Below, piece by piece: positions 27,056-36,277 of a stretch of DNA of 64,000 bases. Under the pieces are notes generated by a model. The model was not told where the DNA came from. It worked only from the letters and a program-made list of their open reading frames with translations, and searched no databases. Made by a program: the position numbers and the translations under genes. The stretch lies in the NCBI GenBank assembly GCA_910585625.1, contig CAJUFQ010000011.1, positions 16,023 to 80,022 of the forward strand, given 5' to 3'. Numbering within the stretch: position 1 is the first letter of the stretch; each line of letters begins with the position of its first letter. This DNA comes from an uncultured Lachnospiraceae bacterium (lineage in GTDB: Bacteria > Bacillota > Clostridia > Lachnospirales > Lachnospiraceae).

Positions 27056-30000
27056 CTGCCTGCATCTCCTCCTGCTTGTTTCCGTTCATCCCCTGCGCGT
27101 CTGCCTGCATCTCCTCCTGCTTGCTTCCGTCCACCCCCTGCGCGTCTGCCTGCATCTCCTCCTGCATTTTCCGAAAAATTTCCGCTTCATCTTTAATCTG
27201 TTCCAGCTGCCGGTATTTCTGTCCCGGAACACTGGCGTCGAACCCACAGACGCCATGGTATGGGCAATAGTCACACCCAGTGCTGTCGCCCAGGCGGTAA
27301 GGATCCGCTGCGATTTCCCCGGCAAAAATCTTACGCCCGGTTTGCTGGATCTTATGGCTGACAAAACCGGACAGGACTTTAAATTCTTCCTTCCCGGCGC
27401 ATTTTGTTTTCGCGCTTACACTCTCGTCCGCCACCTCACCGGCAACGCCGTTTAATTTCAGCGCCTTGAAGATTTCCTCACGGATTTCCTCATCCGTCTT
27501 GCCAGAATGACCTTCCACGACAGGATCGTCCAGATGGTAATAATACATCCCGCCAGGCACGACCTGCTTGTCAGGATATTTCTTCTTCCATAGCTCCACC
27601 GCTGAATTCAGATACACCACAAGCTGCAGCTGCAGACCGTGGTAAAAAGACAGAAGCTTGAAGTCCTGGCTGCCGGATTTATAGTCCACAACTTTGACAT
27701 AAACCGTATCCTCCGTCTGATGCGTGTCAATCCTGTCAATCCTGCCCCGCAGACGCATTTTCTCCTTATCGCTCAAAGTAAAGTTCACCGCCGTAAGGTC
27801 TTCCACAAACGAAAAGGAAACCTCATAGCCCTCCGGGGCAAAGTGGCTGGTGCGCACTTGCTCGGCAATGGTTTCCACCGTCCGCCGTAAAATCCGCTTC
27901 ATCCGCTCTAACAGGTATGCTGTCCGCGCCTCCGCAAACAGCATACTGTCAAAGCCAGCGCCCAAGGCTTCTTCCACCGCCTGCGCTATCAGGCATTCCT
28001 GCACTTCCGCCGGCACATCGAACCAATGATAGCCGGCCTTTTCCATGGCATGGGAATACCTCTCCAATACCTCATGAAACATGCTTCCCATGTCTACCGG
28101 GGCAAATTCCCCCAGGCTCCGCTCCCGCAGCCTTAAGCCATACTGCAGGAAATGGCTGCAGGCACAGGCACAAAACTGTTCTAAGCGGGATACGCTGTTC
28201 TCCAGCACGCGCCCATAAAGTGCGCGCGTCACTTCTTCTCCCATCCTGCCGGCATGGACGCTGTAGAACGCAGCTTCCAAAAACGGCCATATCCGTTCCC
28301 TCCAGCTCTCCTGCCCGCTGTACCAATGATACAGTCCCAGCCACTCCGGTGAGATTTCTCCCCGCTTTGCTTTTTTCAGCCCTTCCACAAAATACTTCCT
28401 GCTGCTTTCCGGCGTCACAATCTGGCTGATGCCTCCTTGTTCCTCCACCAGCACAGGCTGATACTGCGGGAACATTTTCAGCACCGTTTCTGCCAGGTAG
28501 GAACGCCGGCTTTCCCTGCCCTCCCGGCTTACGCGGAACCAGGTTAGGTACAGCCGCTCGGAAGGCTTCGTAAGGTTTAGGTAAAGATAGAATTTCTGGA
28601 TAAAGCTGCGCTCCCGGTCAGTGGGCGCAAGCTCCATCTGGTTTGCCGCGAACAGTTCACGGTCTGCCTGGGAAATAATCCCCCCATGTTCTACGGCCTT
28701 AGGAATCAGGCCATCGTTGACCCCGGCAAAAAACAGCACCCTGATGTCGGAAAGCCGGCTCCTCTCTATATCCCCCAGCACCACCCTGTCATACCCGGGC
28801 GGGATGATGCCGATTGCAGCTGCCTCCATGCCCGCCTCCAGGATTTCGCGGTACTCGCGGACAGACATCCGCTCCTCCCCTAAAAGTTCTGTCATCTTGT
28901 CCAGGAGATCCATGACGACCCGGTAAATCTGGGCATACTCCCCGGCGAGGGCAGTCTCCCCTTCCTCCCGGAAATAATGCTCATAAGCACGCAGCCTGCC
29001 TTCCACGTTAAGCTTTGACATCAGCCCATAAAAAGCCTTGGAGGCCTCAAGCACTGTGCCCTTGCCCCTGAATGTTTCACGCAAATCGGAAAAATGCCGC
29101 ACCATCTGTTCACGCAGCGCATTGATTTGATCCAGCTCCTGCTGTTCCCTGACGCATCCCCGAAGCACCCAGTTTTGCTGCCACTTCCGAAATCCCCGGA
29201 TATTCGCAGCGAGAAGATAGTTTTCCAGCAAATCGGCTTCCTCCATGGCAATCCCAGATAATCCGCAGCGCAGATAGCCCAAGACCGCCTCATATGAGAA
29301 ATCCTGCTCCAAGACAAGCAGGGCCTGCCTTAAGAATTCCGTCATCGGATGAAACAGGATATCCTTCCTGGCGTCCAGAAACAGGGGGATGCCATACGCT
29401 CCAAAAATCTCCCTGGCATAATTGCCGTACATCTCCACATCCCCGCAGACAATGGCAATATCTTTGTAACGGTAACCCTCGGTGCGTACCAGTTGCTTAA
29501 TCTCCCTGGCAATGAAATCCAGTTCCTGACGCGGATTCTGCAGGGAATACAAGAAAATGCCCTGCTGCATGGCTGTGGTTCCTGCCACGGGAGCTTCGCC
29601 TGCACACTGCCCGGCCCGGGGCAGGCGGCAGGCTTCTGGTTTGGGGCGGAACAGATTGCGCTCCAGCCATAACAGGGACGGAGATGCGGCAAAACGGCTT
29701 TTGCCCCCATGGGCAATGCGGACAGGTTCCTTGATTTCCACGTGCTGCCTTGCGGCAATCTCGGCCAATGCCTGAACCGTCTTCTTGCTCATATAGAATA
29801 ATTCCTGGACGCCACGGCAACAGTAAGGATCCTCCCTGCCATCCAACGTCACCGTCACCAGTATTTCCCCCGCCAGCTTCATCAGCGTTTCCAAAAGATG
29901 GTACTGTACTGGTGTAAAGCCGGTAAATCCATCCAACACGATGACGGCATCCTTTAACAGCCTGGACGTGCCAGCTACCTGGGAAAACACCTCCAGCACT

Positions 30001-30536
30001 TCTTCCCCGGTAATGAATTTCCCCTGCAGATATTCTGCAAATCCCTGATACATGGTCTGAATATCCTGGATTTTATAGCGGAACAGCGGAGGCAGATCCT
30101 CCTGCCTTATCAGCGCGTCCAGCTGTCCGGGCGCAATCCGGTACTGCGTCAGCTCAGAAATAATGGATTTGATTTCGCTGATATACCCCGCCCTTTTCAT
30201 GCTGGCTTTCATCAGCACCAGGTTCTCCTGCTGCTCCCTCGCCACACGGCGCAGCACCAAATTCTTCCCTGTTTCCTCCAAGATATTAATGCCTCCCATG
30301 CCCAGTTCATCGAAAATGCGGTAGGCCAGGCGGTTGAAGCTTACCACATCCACATTCATGATGCTGTGCCTTTTGTGCCTCAGCACAAGTTCCCGCTGGG
30401 TCTGCATGGTGAACTGTTCCGGCACCAATACAAAAAATATGCGCTCCGGCTCCGCCTCAGACTGTTCCAAGACCTTTCTGTACACATAGTCAGATTTTCC
30501 GCTCCCAGAACTCCCGAACACTAACTGTAACGACAT
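27033..30536 (-). CDS. addB: ATP-dependent helicase/nuclease subunit B (AddB)
   Basis: An 1167-residue AddB. Walker A GSSGSGKS is at about 8-15; a RecB-like nuclease near the C-terminus carries DYKSGS, and the iron-sulfur cysteines are CACACSH (about 790) and CDYCPYHGVC (about 1088-1097), the [4Fe-4S] staple of AddB nucleases. Past the nuclease the protein ends in an unusual tail of about 2.5 copies of KQEEMQADAQGMNGN (15 residues, 45 bp). AAAGGAG precedes the ATG. It is first gene of addB-addA-maf. Confidence 0.95.
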   Translation of the reverse strand: MSLQLVFGSSGSGKSDYVYRKVLEQSEAEPERIFFVLVPEQFTMQTQRELVLRHKRHSIMNVDVVSFNRLAYRIFDELGMGGINILEETGKNLVLRRVAREQQENLVLMKASMKRAGYISEIKSIISELTQYRIAPGQLDALIRQEDLPPLFRYKIQDIQTMYQGFAEYLQGKFITGEEVLEVFSQVAGTSRLLKDAVIVLDGFTGFTPVQYHLLETLMKLAGEILVTVTLDGREDPYCCRGVQELFYMSKKTVQALAEIAARQHVEIKEPVRIAHGGKSRFAASPSLLWLERNLFRPKPEACRLPRAGQCAGEAPVAGTTAMQQGIFLYSLQNPRQELDFIAREIKQLVRTEGYRYKDIAIVCGDVEMYGNYAREIFGAYGIPLFLDARKDILFHPMTEFLRQALLVLEQDFSYEAVLGYLRCGLSGIAMEEADLLENYLLAANIRGFRKWQQNWVLRGCVREQQELDQINALREQMVRHFSDLRETFRGKGTVLEASKAFYGLMSKLNVEGRLRAYEHYFREEGETALAGEYAQIYRVVMDLLDKMTELLGEERMSVREYREILEAGMEAAAIGIIPPGYDRVVLGDIERSRLSDIRVLFFAGVNDGLIPKAVEHGGIISQADRELFAANQMELAPTDRERSFIQKFYLYLNLTKPSERLYLTWFRVSREGRESRRSYLAETVLKMFPQYQPVLVEEQGGISQIVTPESSRKYFVEGLKKAKRGEISPEWLGLYHWYSGQESWRERIWPFLEAAFYSVHAGRMGEEVTRALYGRVLENSVSRLEQFCACACSHFLQYGLRLRERSLGEFAPVDMGSMFHEVLERYSHAMEKAGYHWFDVPAEVQECLIAQAVEEALGAGFDSMLFAEARTAYLLERMKRILRRTVETIAEQVRTSHFAPEGYEVSFSFVEDLTAVNFTLSDKEKMRLRGRIDRIDTHQTEDTVYVKVVDYKSGSQDFKLLSFYHGLQLQLVVYLNSAVELWKKKYPDKQVVPGGMYYYHLDDPVVEGHSGKTDEEIREEIFKALKLNGVAGEVADESVSAKTKCAGKEEFKVLSGFVSHKIQQTGRKIFAGEIAADPYRLGDSTGCDYCPYHGVCGFDASVPGQKYRQLEQIKDEAEIFRKMQEEMQADAQGVDGSKQEEMQADAQGMNGNKQEEMQADGKKMDR
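27056..27167 (-). repeat. 45-bp tandem repeats at the 3' end of addB
   Basis: Copies begin at 27056, 27101 and 27146 (the last partial), each coding KQEEMQADAQG plus a few variable residues. Each copy carries AGGAGGAG followed by an ATG, and the copy nearest addA supplies its ribosome site. Confidence 0.85.
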
Positions 30537-30590
30537 ATCGCTCTCCTTTACGACAAATCCCCCATCCCGCGGGATTCTTCCATATGCAGT

Positions 30591-30612
30591 AAAAAGGCTG
30601 CCAACGGCAGCC
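30591..30612 (-). terminator. Terminator after the 96-residue protein gene
   Basis: On the minus strand GGCTGCC-GTT-GGCAGCC is followed by five T residues (30591-30612 in window coordinates), 14 bases after the stop of the gene at 30626. Confidence 0.85.
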
Positions 30613-30625
30613 CTCTTTACTCTTG

Positions 30626-30916
30626 TCAGTCCATTTCATGGTAACGGTGATGAAATTTATCTTCTCCGCAGACATGACGCTCATGGTCATTCTCGGTAAT
30701 GATAAAATCTCCCTCCCGCAAGAAAATCATCCCCCTGCGGTTCTGGATAAAGGGACAAACCACCACCCCGTCTTCCCGGGTAATCTTAATCAGTTTCTCC
30801 GTCGCAACCCAGCCATTGGTCAGGACGGAAGTCCATGGCATGAACCCATCTTCCATTCCTTTCCCCAGCTCATACGGCGATGCCTCAACCTCAATGCTGC
30901 TCCTTGTGTACTTCAT
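30626..30916 (-). CDS. Small conserved-looking protein of unknown function
   Basis: A 96-residue, mainly beta protein starting MKYTRSSIEVEASPYELG and ending HHRYHEMD. The arrangement (N-terminal KYxxxxxxVEA, a central strand pair, GDFIITEND near the end, then F..RY) resembles small phage-linked proteins whose hallmark is a VEA start and a GD turn, but the match is weak. There are no membrane segments. AGGAGG lies ten bases before the ATG. It follows ackA by 37 bases on the same strand and ends at a strong terminator, so it may form an ackA operon. Confidence 0.65.
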   Translation of the reverse strand: MKYTRSSIEVEASPYELGKGMEDGFMPWTSVLTNGWVATEKLIKITREDGVVVCPFIQNRRGMIFLREGDFIITENDHERHVCGEDKFHHRYHEMD

Positions 30917-30953
30917 ACTCCATCCGCCTCCTTTCTCCTGTGTGACAGAATCC

Positions 30954-32153
30954 TTATTTCGCCTCCGTAACTAATGCCACTGTCTCACGCGCAATGGCAA
31001 GCTCTTCGTTCGTGGGCAGGCAGATGACGGTCACTTTGGAGTCCGGTGAAGAAATAATCTTTTCCTCCCCATGCACCTCATTTGCCGCGTCATCCAGCTT
31101 CACGCCCAGATAGCCGAGATAATCGCATATACCTTTCCTCGTGTTTGGCCCATTCTCGCCCACGCCTGCCGTGAAGCAGATGACATCCACGCCGTTCATG
31201 GCCGCCGTGTAAGCTCCCACGTATTTTGCCGCACGGTAAATATAGGTTTTAAGCGCGCGGATTCCTGCCGGGTCGTCTTTCTCGGCAGCTGCTTCCAGGT
31301 CACGGAAATCACTGGAAATGTGGGACAGTCCCTGGACGCCGGATTTCTTATTGAGGATATTCATGACGCCCTCCAAATCCGTACCCTCTTTCTTCGCCAG
31401 GTATTCCATGGCGCCCGGGTCGATGTCTCCGGATCTGGTTCCCATAATCAGTCCCTCCAGAGGCGTCAGCCCCATGGATGTGTCGATGGACTTGCCATTC
31501 TTAACCGCACAGACAGAAGCGCCGTTGCCCAGATGGCAGACAATCGTCCTCAGTTCTTCACAAGGCCTGCCCAACATCTGAGCCGCGCGCTTGGAAACGT
31601 AACTGTGGGAGGTTCCGTGAAATCCATACCTCCTCACTTTATATTTCTCATAATAATCGTAATCTATGCCATAGAGGTATGCTTCTTCCGGCATGGTCTG
31701 ATGGAACGCCGTATCGAATACGCCCACCATGGGTACATCCGGCATCAGTTCCTGGCAGGCCCGGATGCCGATGAGGTTCGCCGGGTTATGCAGCGGCGCC
31801 AAGTCGTTGCACTCCTCAATGACTTTCAGCACCTCCTCATTCAGGACTGTGGAAGATGCAAACTTCTCTCCCCCGTGGACAACCCTATGCCCGACTGCCC
31901 CAATCTCTGCCAGGCTCTTTAACGCACCTGTCTTCGGGTTGACCAAAGCGTCCAATACCATCTGGATTGCCTGCTTGTGGGTAGGCATGTCCGCATCGGT
32001 AATTTCCTTCTCCCCGCCTGCCTTCTGGTACACCAGCCTGCCGTCTAAGCCAATCCTCTCGCACAGCCCCTTTGCCAGCACTGCCTCCGTGTCAGAATTG
32101 ATTACCTGGTATTTCAGGGAGGAACTTCCACAGTTGATTACTAATATATTCAT
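30954..32153 (-). CDS. ackA: Acetate kinase
   Basis: A 399-residue acetate kinase, converting acetyl phosphate plus ADP to acetate and ATP, the last energy-conserving step of fermentation. Motifs include NCGSSSLKY near residues 7-15, GVFDTAFHQTMP (about 175), HLGNGAS and GTRSGDIDPG. ATG 32153 has AAAGGAG eight bases upstream; a longer frame to 32291 lacks support and runs through the promoter. No phosphotransacetylase gene is adjacent, although pta-ackA is common in related bacteria. The inverted sigG relic lies immediately upstream on the other strand. Confidence 0.95.
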   Translation of the reverse strand: MNILVINCGSSSLKYQVINSDTEAVLAKGLCERIGLDGRLVYQKAGGEKEITDADMPTHKQAIQMVLDALVNPKTGALKSLAEIGAVGHRVVHGGEKFASSTVLNEEVLKVIEECNDLAPLHNPANLIGIRACQELMPDVPMVGVFDTAFHQTMPEEAYLYGIDYDYYEKYKVRRYGFHGTSHSYVSKRAAQMLGRPCEELRTIVCHLGNGASVCAVKNGKSIDTSMGLTPLEGLIMGTRSGDIDPGAMEYLAKKEGTDLEGVMNILNKKSGVQGLSHISSDFRDLEAAAEKDDPAGIRALKTYIYRAAKYVGAYTAAMNGVDVICFTAGVGENGPNTRKGICDYLGYLGVKLDDAANEVHGEEKIISSPDSKVTVICLPTNEELAIARETVALVTEAK

Positions 32154-32201
32154 TTTCTTTCTCCTTTCTCGCTCGCTTCCCAAAATGTTTTCCTTTTTTC
32201 C

Positions 32202-32230
32202 ATTATAAACCAATCTATTTTCACATACAA
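32202..32230 (-). promoter_or_regulatory. ackA promoter
   Basis: TTGTAT (32225-32230), a 17-base spacer and TATAAT (32202-32207) on the minus strand, about 50 bases upstream of the ackA start. Confidence 0.75.
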
Positions 32231-32300
32231 GAGACTTTTGCCATATCCTGAAAATAAGCGGCTGTCCCGGCCGCAAAGGCCATTTCGACAAGTCACTTTC

Positions 32301-32789
32301 ATTCCCATGATTATAGGTGAAATCAGACGCTACTTAAGGGACAATAACTCCATCCGCGTCAGCCGTTCCCTGCGGGATACGGCCTACAAGGCAATCCACG
32401 CCAAGGAGCTGTTATCTAAGGAAATGTCCCGGGAGCCCACGATTGACGACATCGCTGAGAAAATAGAAATTCCTAAGGAAGACATTGTCTTCGCGCTTGA
32501 CGCCATCCAATGCCCCATCAGCTTGTATGACCCGGTCTATACCGACGGCGGAGACACCTTGTACGTCATGGATCAAATCAGCGATAAGAAGAACAAAGAA
32601 GAGACCTGGGTAGAGGAACTCTCCTTAAGCGACGCCATGAAACGGCTGAATGAACGGGAAAACTACATCATTAAGCTCCGTTTCTTCGAGGGAAAAACCC
32701 AGATGGAAGTCGCCGAGGAAATCCACATCTCCCAGGCCCAAGTCAGCAGGCTGGAAAAGTCTGCCTTAAAAAACATGAAAAATTATCTC
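32301..32789 (+). pseudogene. sigG: Truncated, inverted relic of sporulation sigma factor G
   Basis: Codes from PMIIGEIRRYLRDNN through GKTQMEVAEEIHISQAQVS to LKNMKNYL, matching sigma-G from about residue 97 to its end: region 2.4 to region 4.2. The first 95 or so residues, holding most of region 2, are absent, and sequence before 32301 is ackA promoter DNA. The only start candidate, ATG 32307, lacks a ribosome site. At the 3' end the normal stop is lost and the frame runs ten codons into the nuclease gene. In relatives sigG follows sigE in the same direction; here it is inverted and separated from it. The rest remains uninterrupted, so the event may be recent. An intact copy elsewhere is possible. 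Confidence 0.85.
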
Positions 32790-32790
32790 T

Positions 32791-34389
32791 CTATTGGTCC
32801 CACTTGTCACAGAGGGAATTGATCTGGTCAGCTAATTTGCCAAGTTCCTTGTTAGGACGCCCTTCGCTCTTGCGGATGACGGCAAGCAGACGCTCGCCGG
32901 CAGCCACGAGCCTTGCAAATATATGGGAAGCCGCATGAGTCTCTTTTTTCTTAACCACGCGCTCCCGGCTGCCCTGCGCGATGCAGATATTTTCCGCAAG
33001 GTCATAGACGTCCCCGCTGTACGGGCCAACCGCCGGAATCCCGGTTTCCTTTTCCACCATCCGTGCAAATTCATCGCACACGCTGTCCTGCCCGTGAACC
33101 ACAAACACGCGTTTGGGGGTATCTCCGAAAGCCTTCACCCATTCCATGAGATGGCTCTGGTCTGCATGGCCGCTGATTCCCGGCAGCTTCATGATATGCG
33201 CGCGCACCTCAATCTCTTCGCCAAACAGCTTGACTTCCTTGCGCCCGCCTAGCAGGCTGTTCCCCAGCGTACCCGGCACCTGGTAACCCACAAAGAGGAT
33301 GGTAGAATCCGGCCTCCACAGATTATGCTTCAGGTGGTGGCGGATCCTGCCTGCCTCGCACATGCCCGAAGCGGAAATGATAACAATGGGCTTCTCAATA
33401 AAATTAATCATCTTGGAGTCATCGCTTGACACCGCAACCTTAAGCCCCGGAAACGTAATGGGGTTCGTGCCCTTCCCCAGCATTTTCTTAGCCCGCTCAT
33501 TGAAGCACTCGTCCACATGTTTCTGGAAGATGCTCGTGGCCTCCACTGCCAGCGGACTGTCGATATAGACCTCAAAATCAGGAAACTCCGGCAACAGGTT
33601 CTCTTTCTTAATCCTCCGCATGAAAAACAGCATCTCCTGCGTCCTGCCCACGGAAAATGCCGGGATTACGACATTCCCGCCCCGGGTGAACGTCTCCTTG
33701 CAGACCTTGGCCAGCTCTGCGGCATAATCCGGCGGGGTCTGGTGCGTCCGGTCCCCATACGTGGATTCCACGATGACATAATCAGCCTCTTTTATGTAAT
33801 CCGGGTCGCGGATCAGGGGACGGTTGCCATTGCCGATATCGCCCGAAAATACCAGCTTCACTTCCTTGTCCCCTTCTGTCGCCCACACCTCAATACTGGA
33901 GGATCCAAGCAGATGCCCAGCGTCAATGAAACGGATGGTTACCTCCGGGCAAAGCGTAATCTTCTCCCCATAGTCGCAGGGGATGAAATACTTGAGTACC
34001 CCTTCCGCATCGTCCATGTTATACATAGGCTCCACCAACGGCTTTCCTGCCCGCCGTGCCTTACGGTTCTTCCACTCTGCCTCAAATTCCTGGATGTGCG
34101 CCGAGTCTTTCAGCATGATGTTGCACAATTCTGCCGTCGCCTTAGTCGCATAAATCTTCCCCCGGAACCCATGGCTGTACAGAAGCGGCAGCAGGCCGGA
34201 ATGATCGATATGCGCATGCGTCACCAACACATAATCAATTTCCGCCGCATTTACCGGTATCTCCTGGTTCACATACAAATCCTTGCCCTGCTCCATGCCG
34301 CAGTCGACAAGAAGGTTCACATCCCCCAGCCGCAGATAGTGACAGCTTCCCGTAACCTCATGAGCCGCCCCCAAAAATTCTAGCTTCAT
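32791..34389 (-). CDS. Metallo-beta-lactamase/beta-CASP RNA-processing nuclease
   Basis: A 532-residue protein with the zinc motif HAHIDH (58-63), downstream histidines and DAGHLLGS, and a beta-CASP domain plus RMMBL motif (VHGQ region near 445-455). Such COG1236-type enzymes are related to CPSF73, archaeal and bacterial RNA endo/exonucleases. A possible RNA substrate is unknown. The start is ATG 34389 with AAAGGAG upstream; longer frames are weaker. The 3' end overlaps the sigG relic's extended frame by 32 bases. It has its own good promoter at 34476-34504. Confidence 0.85.
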   Translation of the reverse strand: MKLEFLGAAHEVTGSCHYLRLGDVNLLVDCGMEQGKDLYVNQEIPVNAAEIDYVLVTHAHIDHSGLLPLLYSHGFRGKIYATKATAELCNIMLKDSAHIQEFEAEWKNRKARRAGKPLVEPMYNMDDAEGVLKYFIPCDYGEKITLCPEVTIRFIDAGHLLGSSSIEVWATEGDKEVKLVFSGDIGNGNRPLIRDPDYIKEADYVIVESTYGDRTHQTPPDYAAELAKVCKETFTRGGNVVIPAFSVGRTQEMLFFMRRIKKENLLPEFPDFEVYIDSPLAVEATSIFQKHVDECFNERAKKMLGKGTNPITFPGLKVAVSSDDSKMINFIEKPIVIISASGMCEAGRIRHHLKHNLWRPDSTILFVGYQVPGTLGNSLLGGRKEVKLFGEEIEVRAHIMKLPGISGHADQSHLMEWVKAFGDTPKRVFVVHGQDSVCDEFARMVEKETGIPAVGPYSGDVYDLAENICIAQGSRERVVKKKETHAASHIFARLVAAGERLLAVIRKSEGRPNKELGKLADQINSLCDKWDQ

Positions 34390-34475
34390 CCCACCATCTC
34401 CTTTGTACGCTTCGTTCTTTCCGTCTGTCAACCTCAGTTAAATCAAGGCTGTACACGTCCTTTGCTGATACTTCC

Positions 34476-34504
34476 ATTATACCAAACGGCCTTCCAGGTG
34501 TAAA
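34476..34504 (-). promoter_or_regulatory. Promoter of the beta-CASP nuclease gene
   Basis: TTTACA (34499-34504), 17 bases and TATAAT (34476-34481) on the minus strand, in the gap after sigE where sigG would normally begin. Confidence 0.8.
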
Positions 34505-34523
34505 GCGCATTCCTTGCGTAAGC

Positions 34524-35264
34524 CTATTCAAACCTTACAATCTCTTTTTTCAGCCGCTTCATGATTTTCTTCTCCAGCCGGGAAATATAAGACTGGGAAA
34601 TCCCCAGAAGGTCTGCCACCTCCTTCTGCGTCATCTCCTCGCCGTTAGGGTTCGTCAGCCCGAAACGCAGCTCCACGATCGTCCTCTCCCGGTCTGAGAG
34701 CTTCTCCACGGCACGCTGCAATAAGCTCTTTTCCACCTCAGTCTCTATATCCCGGTAGATGATATCTTCATCTGTCCCCAAGATATCGGACAAAAGCAGC
34801 TCGTTCCCATCCCAGTCCACATTCAATGGCTCGTCAATCGACACTTCCATCCGGGTCTTATTGTTCCTGCGCAGATACATCAGGATTTCGTTCTCAATGC
34901 AGCGGGATGCATATGTGGCAAGCTTGATGTTCTTGGTGGGGTTAAACGTATTGATTGCCTTAATCAGCCCGATTGTGCCAATGGAAATCAAATCCTCCAC
35001 CCCAATTCCCGTATTGTCAAACTTCTTTGCTATGTATACCACCAGGCGCAGGTTATGTTCAATCAGCACGCTCCTTGCCTTCTCGGAATCGTCCTCTCCC
35101 AGCATCTGGATGTAATGGTTTTCCTCCCTTGCGTCCAGCGGCGGAGGCAGGATTTCCGCTCCCCCGATATAATGGATATCTCCTTTTTTCATCAGCAGCA
35201 GGCTGCGGATATTCGCAGCCAGTTTTAATTGGAAATGCTGCGGTATTGCAATCTTTATGTACAT
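34524..35264 (-). CDS. sigE: Mother-cell sporulation sigma factor E precursor
   Basis: A 246-residue sigma-70 factor of the sporulation type. The N-terminal pro-sequence (about 1-28) precedes [12 protein letters not shown], the conserved region after the SpoIIGA cleavage site. Region 2 has [12 protein letters not shown] and region 4 has the [23 protein letters not shown]. After processing it drives early mother-cell transcription during sporulation. AAGGAGG lies six bases before the ATG. It starts 11 bases after spoIIGA stops, as in the classical spoIIG operon. All key regions look intact. Confidence 0.95.
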   Translation of the reverse strand: MYIKIAIPQHFQLKLAANIRSLLLMKKGDIHYIGGAEILPPPLDAREENHYIQMLGEDDSEKARSVLIEHNLRLVVYIAKKFDNTGIGVEDLISIGTIGLIKAINTFNPTKNIKLATYASRCIENEILMYLRRNNKTRMEVSIDEPLNVDWDGNELLLSDILGTDEDIIYRDIETEVEKSLLQRAVEKLSDRERTIVELRFGLTNPNGEEMTQKEVADLLGISQSYISRLEKKIMKRLKKEIVRFE

Positions 35265-35275
35265 ACCAATCCTCC

Positions 35276-36061
35276 TTAATTATCCATGCTCTTTCCATTT
35301 AAAATCACTTCATATCTGTCTCCTTGGAACAGCTTCTCTTTTGCCAGGCCCATGACCGGCCTCTCCAGGTAGAGAGGATGCCCCTCCCTTAAGATATACA
35401 TTCCCTCAATGGTGACAGCTTCCAGCATACCAGCCTCTTCCCCTAACGAATGGTAGGGAATCAGCCGTGGCAGCAGTTTCCCCTCTTCCACCAGCCTTCC
35501 CAGGACTTCCTTTTTGATAATATGTACCGGCTTGCCCACCGTCGGATCCGTGAGGAGGTTCCCTGTGTCAAAGAACCCTTTCGCTGCGATATTGCCCTCG
35601 CTTGTCACCAGCAGGAGGTCATAGACCGTATCTTTACGCCTACGTAAATCACCCAGGATTTTATCCGCCGCCGCAAGCATTGCCAGCGCAGCCGCCAGGC
35701 AGAACCAGAAATTCGCGCCTGCACCCAGATCTGAAACGCCCCACTGCAAAATCCCCCCCAGCAGAACCACGGCCAGATATGTCAGGAACCATTGGCAGAG
35801 AAACTGTTTCCACTTCTTGCTGCGGTAACAGAGCCATACCATCGCCGGATTTACCAAAAAATGAACACCCAGCTGATACCAGGTGTAATCATCCAGAAAA
35901 AAGAACAGGCACATAGAGCCCGCCGTCCCTGCCATGCTCCCCAGAAGGAGCCTCCCAATGCGGACACGCTGTTTCATCATTCTTCCGGCAACCCAGAGGG
36001 CAATGCCATCCATCGTGAAATTCGTCAGAAACCAGATGTCAGCATATAGTTCATATCTCAC
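35276..36061 (-). CDS. spoIIGA: Sporulation sigma-E processing peptidase SpoIIGA
   Basis: A 261-residue membrane aspartic protease that cleaves the pro-sequence of sigma-E at the sporulation septum. The N-terminal half has about five membrane segments; the C-terminal cytoplasmic domain carries the catalytic [10 protein letters not shown] motif (about residue 160). B. subtilis SpoIIGA has 309 residues, so this is a shorter clostridial form. The start is GTG 36061 with AAGGAGG six bases upstream; the longer frame to 36100 lacks this support. A Spo0A-type promoter lies just upstream. Confidence 0.92.
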   Translation of the reverse strand: MRYELYADIWFLTNFTMDGIALWVAGRMMKQRVRIGRLLLGSMAGTAGSMCLFFFLDDYTWYQLGVHFLVNPAMVWLCYRSKKWKQFLCQWFLTYLAVVLLGGILQWGVSDLGAGANFWFCLAAALAMLAAADKILGDLRRRKDTVYDLLLVTSEGNIAAKGFFDTGNLLTDPTVGKPVHIIKKEVLGRLVEEGKLLPRLIPYHSLGEEAGMLEAVTIEGMYILREGHPLYLERPVMGLAKEKLFQGDRYEVILNGKSMDN

Positions 36062-36101
36062 GCCTATCCTCCTTGCCATGTTCACTATTCCTGATAGCAC
36101 C

Positions 36102-36146
36102 AGTATATAAGGATGGGACAGATTTTTTTGTCAAACTGTTGTCCGA
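36102..36146 (-). promoter_or_regulatory. Spo0A-type long-spacer promoter of spoIIGA-sigE
   Basis: Minus-strand TTGACA (36129-36134) and TATACT (36102-36107) are 21 bases apart, far from the usual 17. Plus-strand TTGTCAAA (36128-36135) and TTGTCCGA (36139-36146) resemble the Spo0A box TTGTCGAA with one and two mismatches. They are 11 bp apart, and the first covers the -35. The B. subtilis spoIIG promoter has the same long spacer and overlapping Spo0A boxes. Confidence 0.75.
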
Positions 36147-36200
36147 TATCAAAAAAATCCTTCTACAAGATGCGACTTTTCATATTTCTCATTAGTCACC

Positions 36201-36229
36201 TTGACGAATCGTACAATATAAAGTATGAT
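36201..36229 (+). promoter_or_regulatory. Promoter of the first chemoreceptor gene
   Basis: TTGACG (36201-36206), 17 bases, TATGAT (36224-36229). The -35 is part of TTGACGAA, one mismatch from a Spo0A box, so control by Spo0A is possible but unproved. Confidence 0.7.
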
Positions 36230-36277
36230 AAATATAGATATTTTAACCAAAGAGCATCTCTATAGGGGGAATTTTTC

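Noticed and set aside
30564..30575. Perfect 12-bp palindrome ATCCCGCGGGAT upstream of addB as an operator
   Set aside because: A single GC-rich palindrome without a promoter beside it or a known regulator; chance cannot be excluded.
31071..31922. 283-codon open frame antisense to ackA
   Set aside because: It mirrors the codon bias of a well-supported acetate kinase and its product resembles no family.
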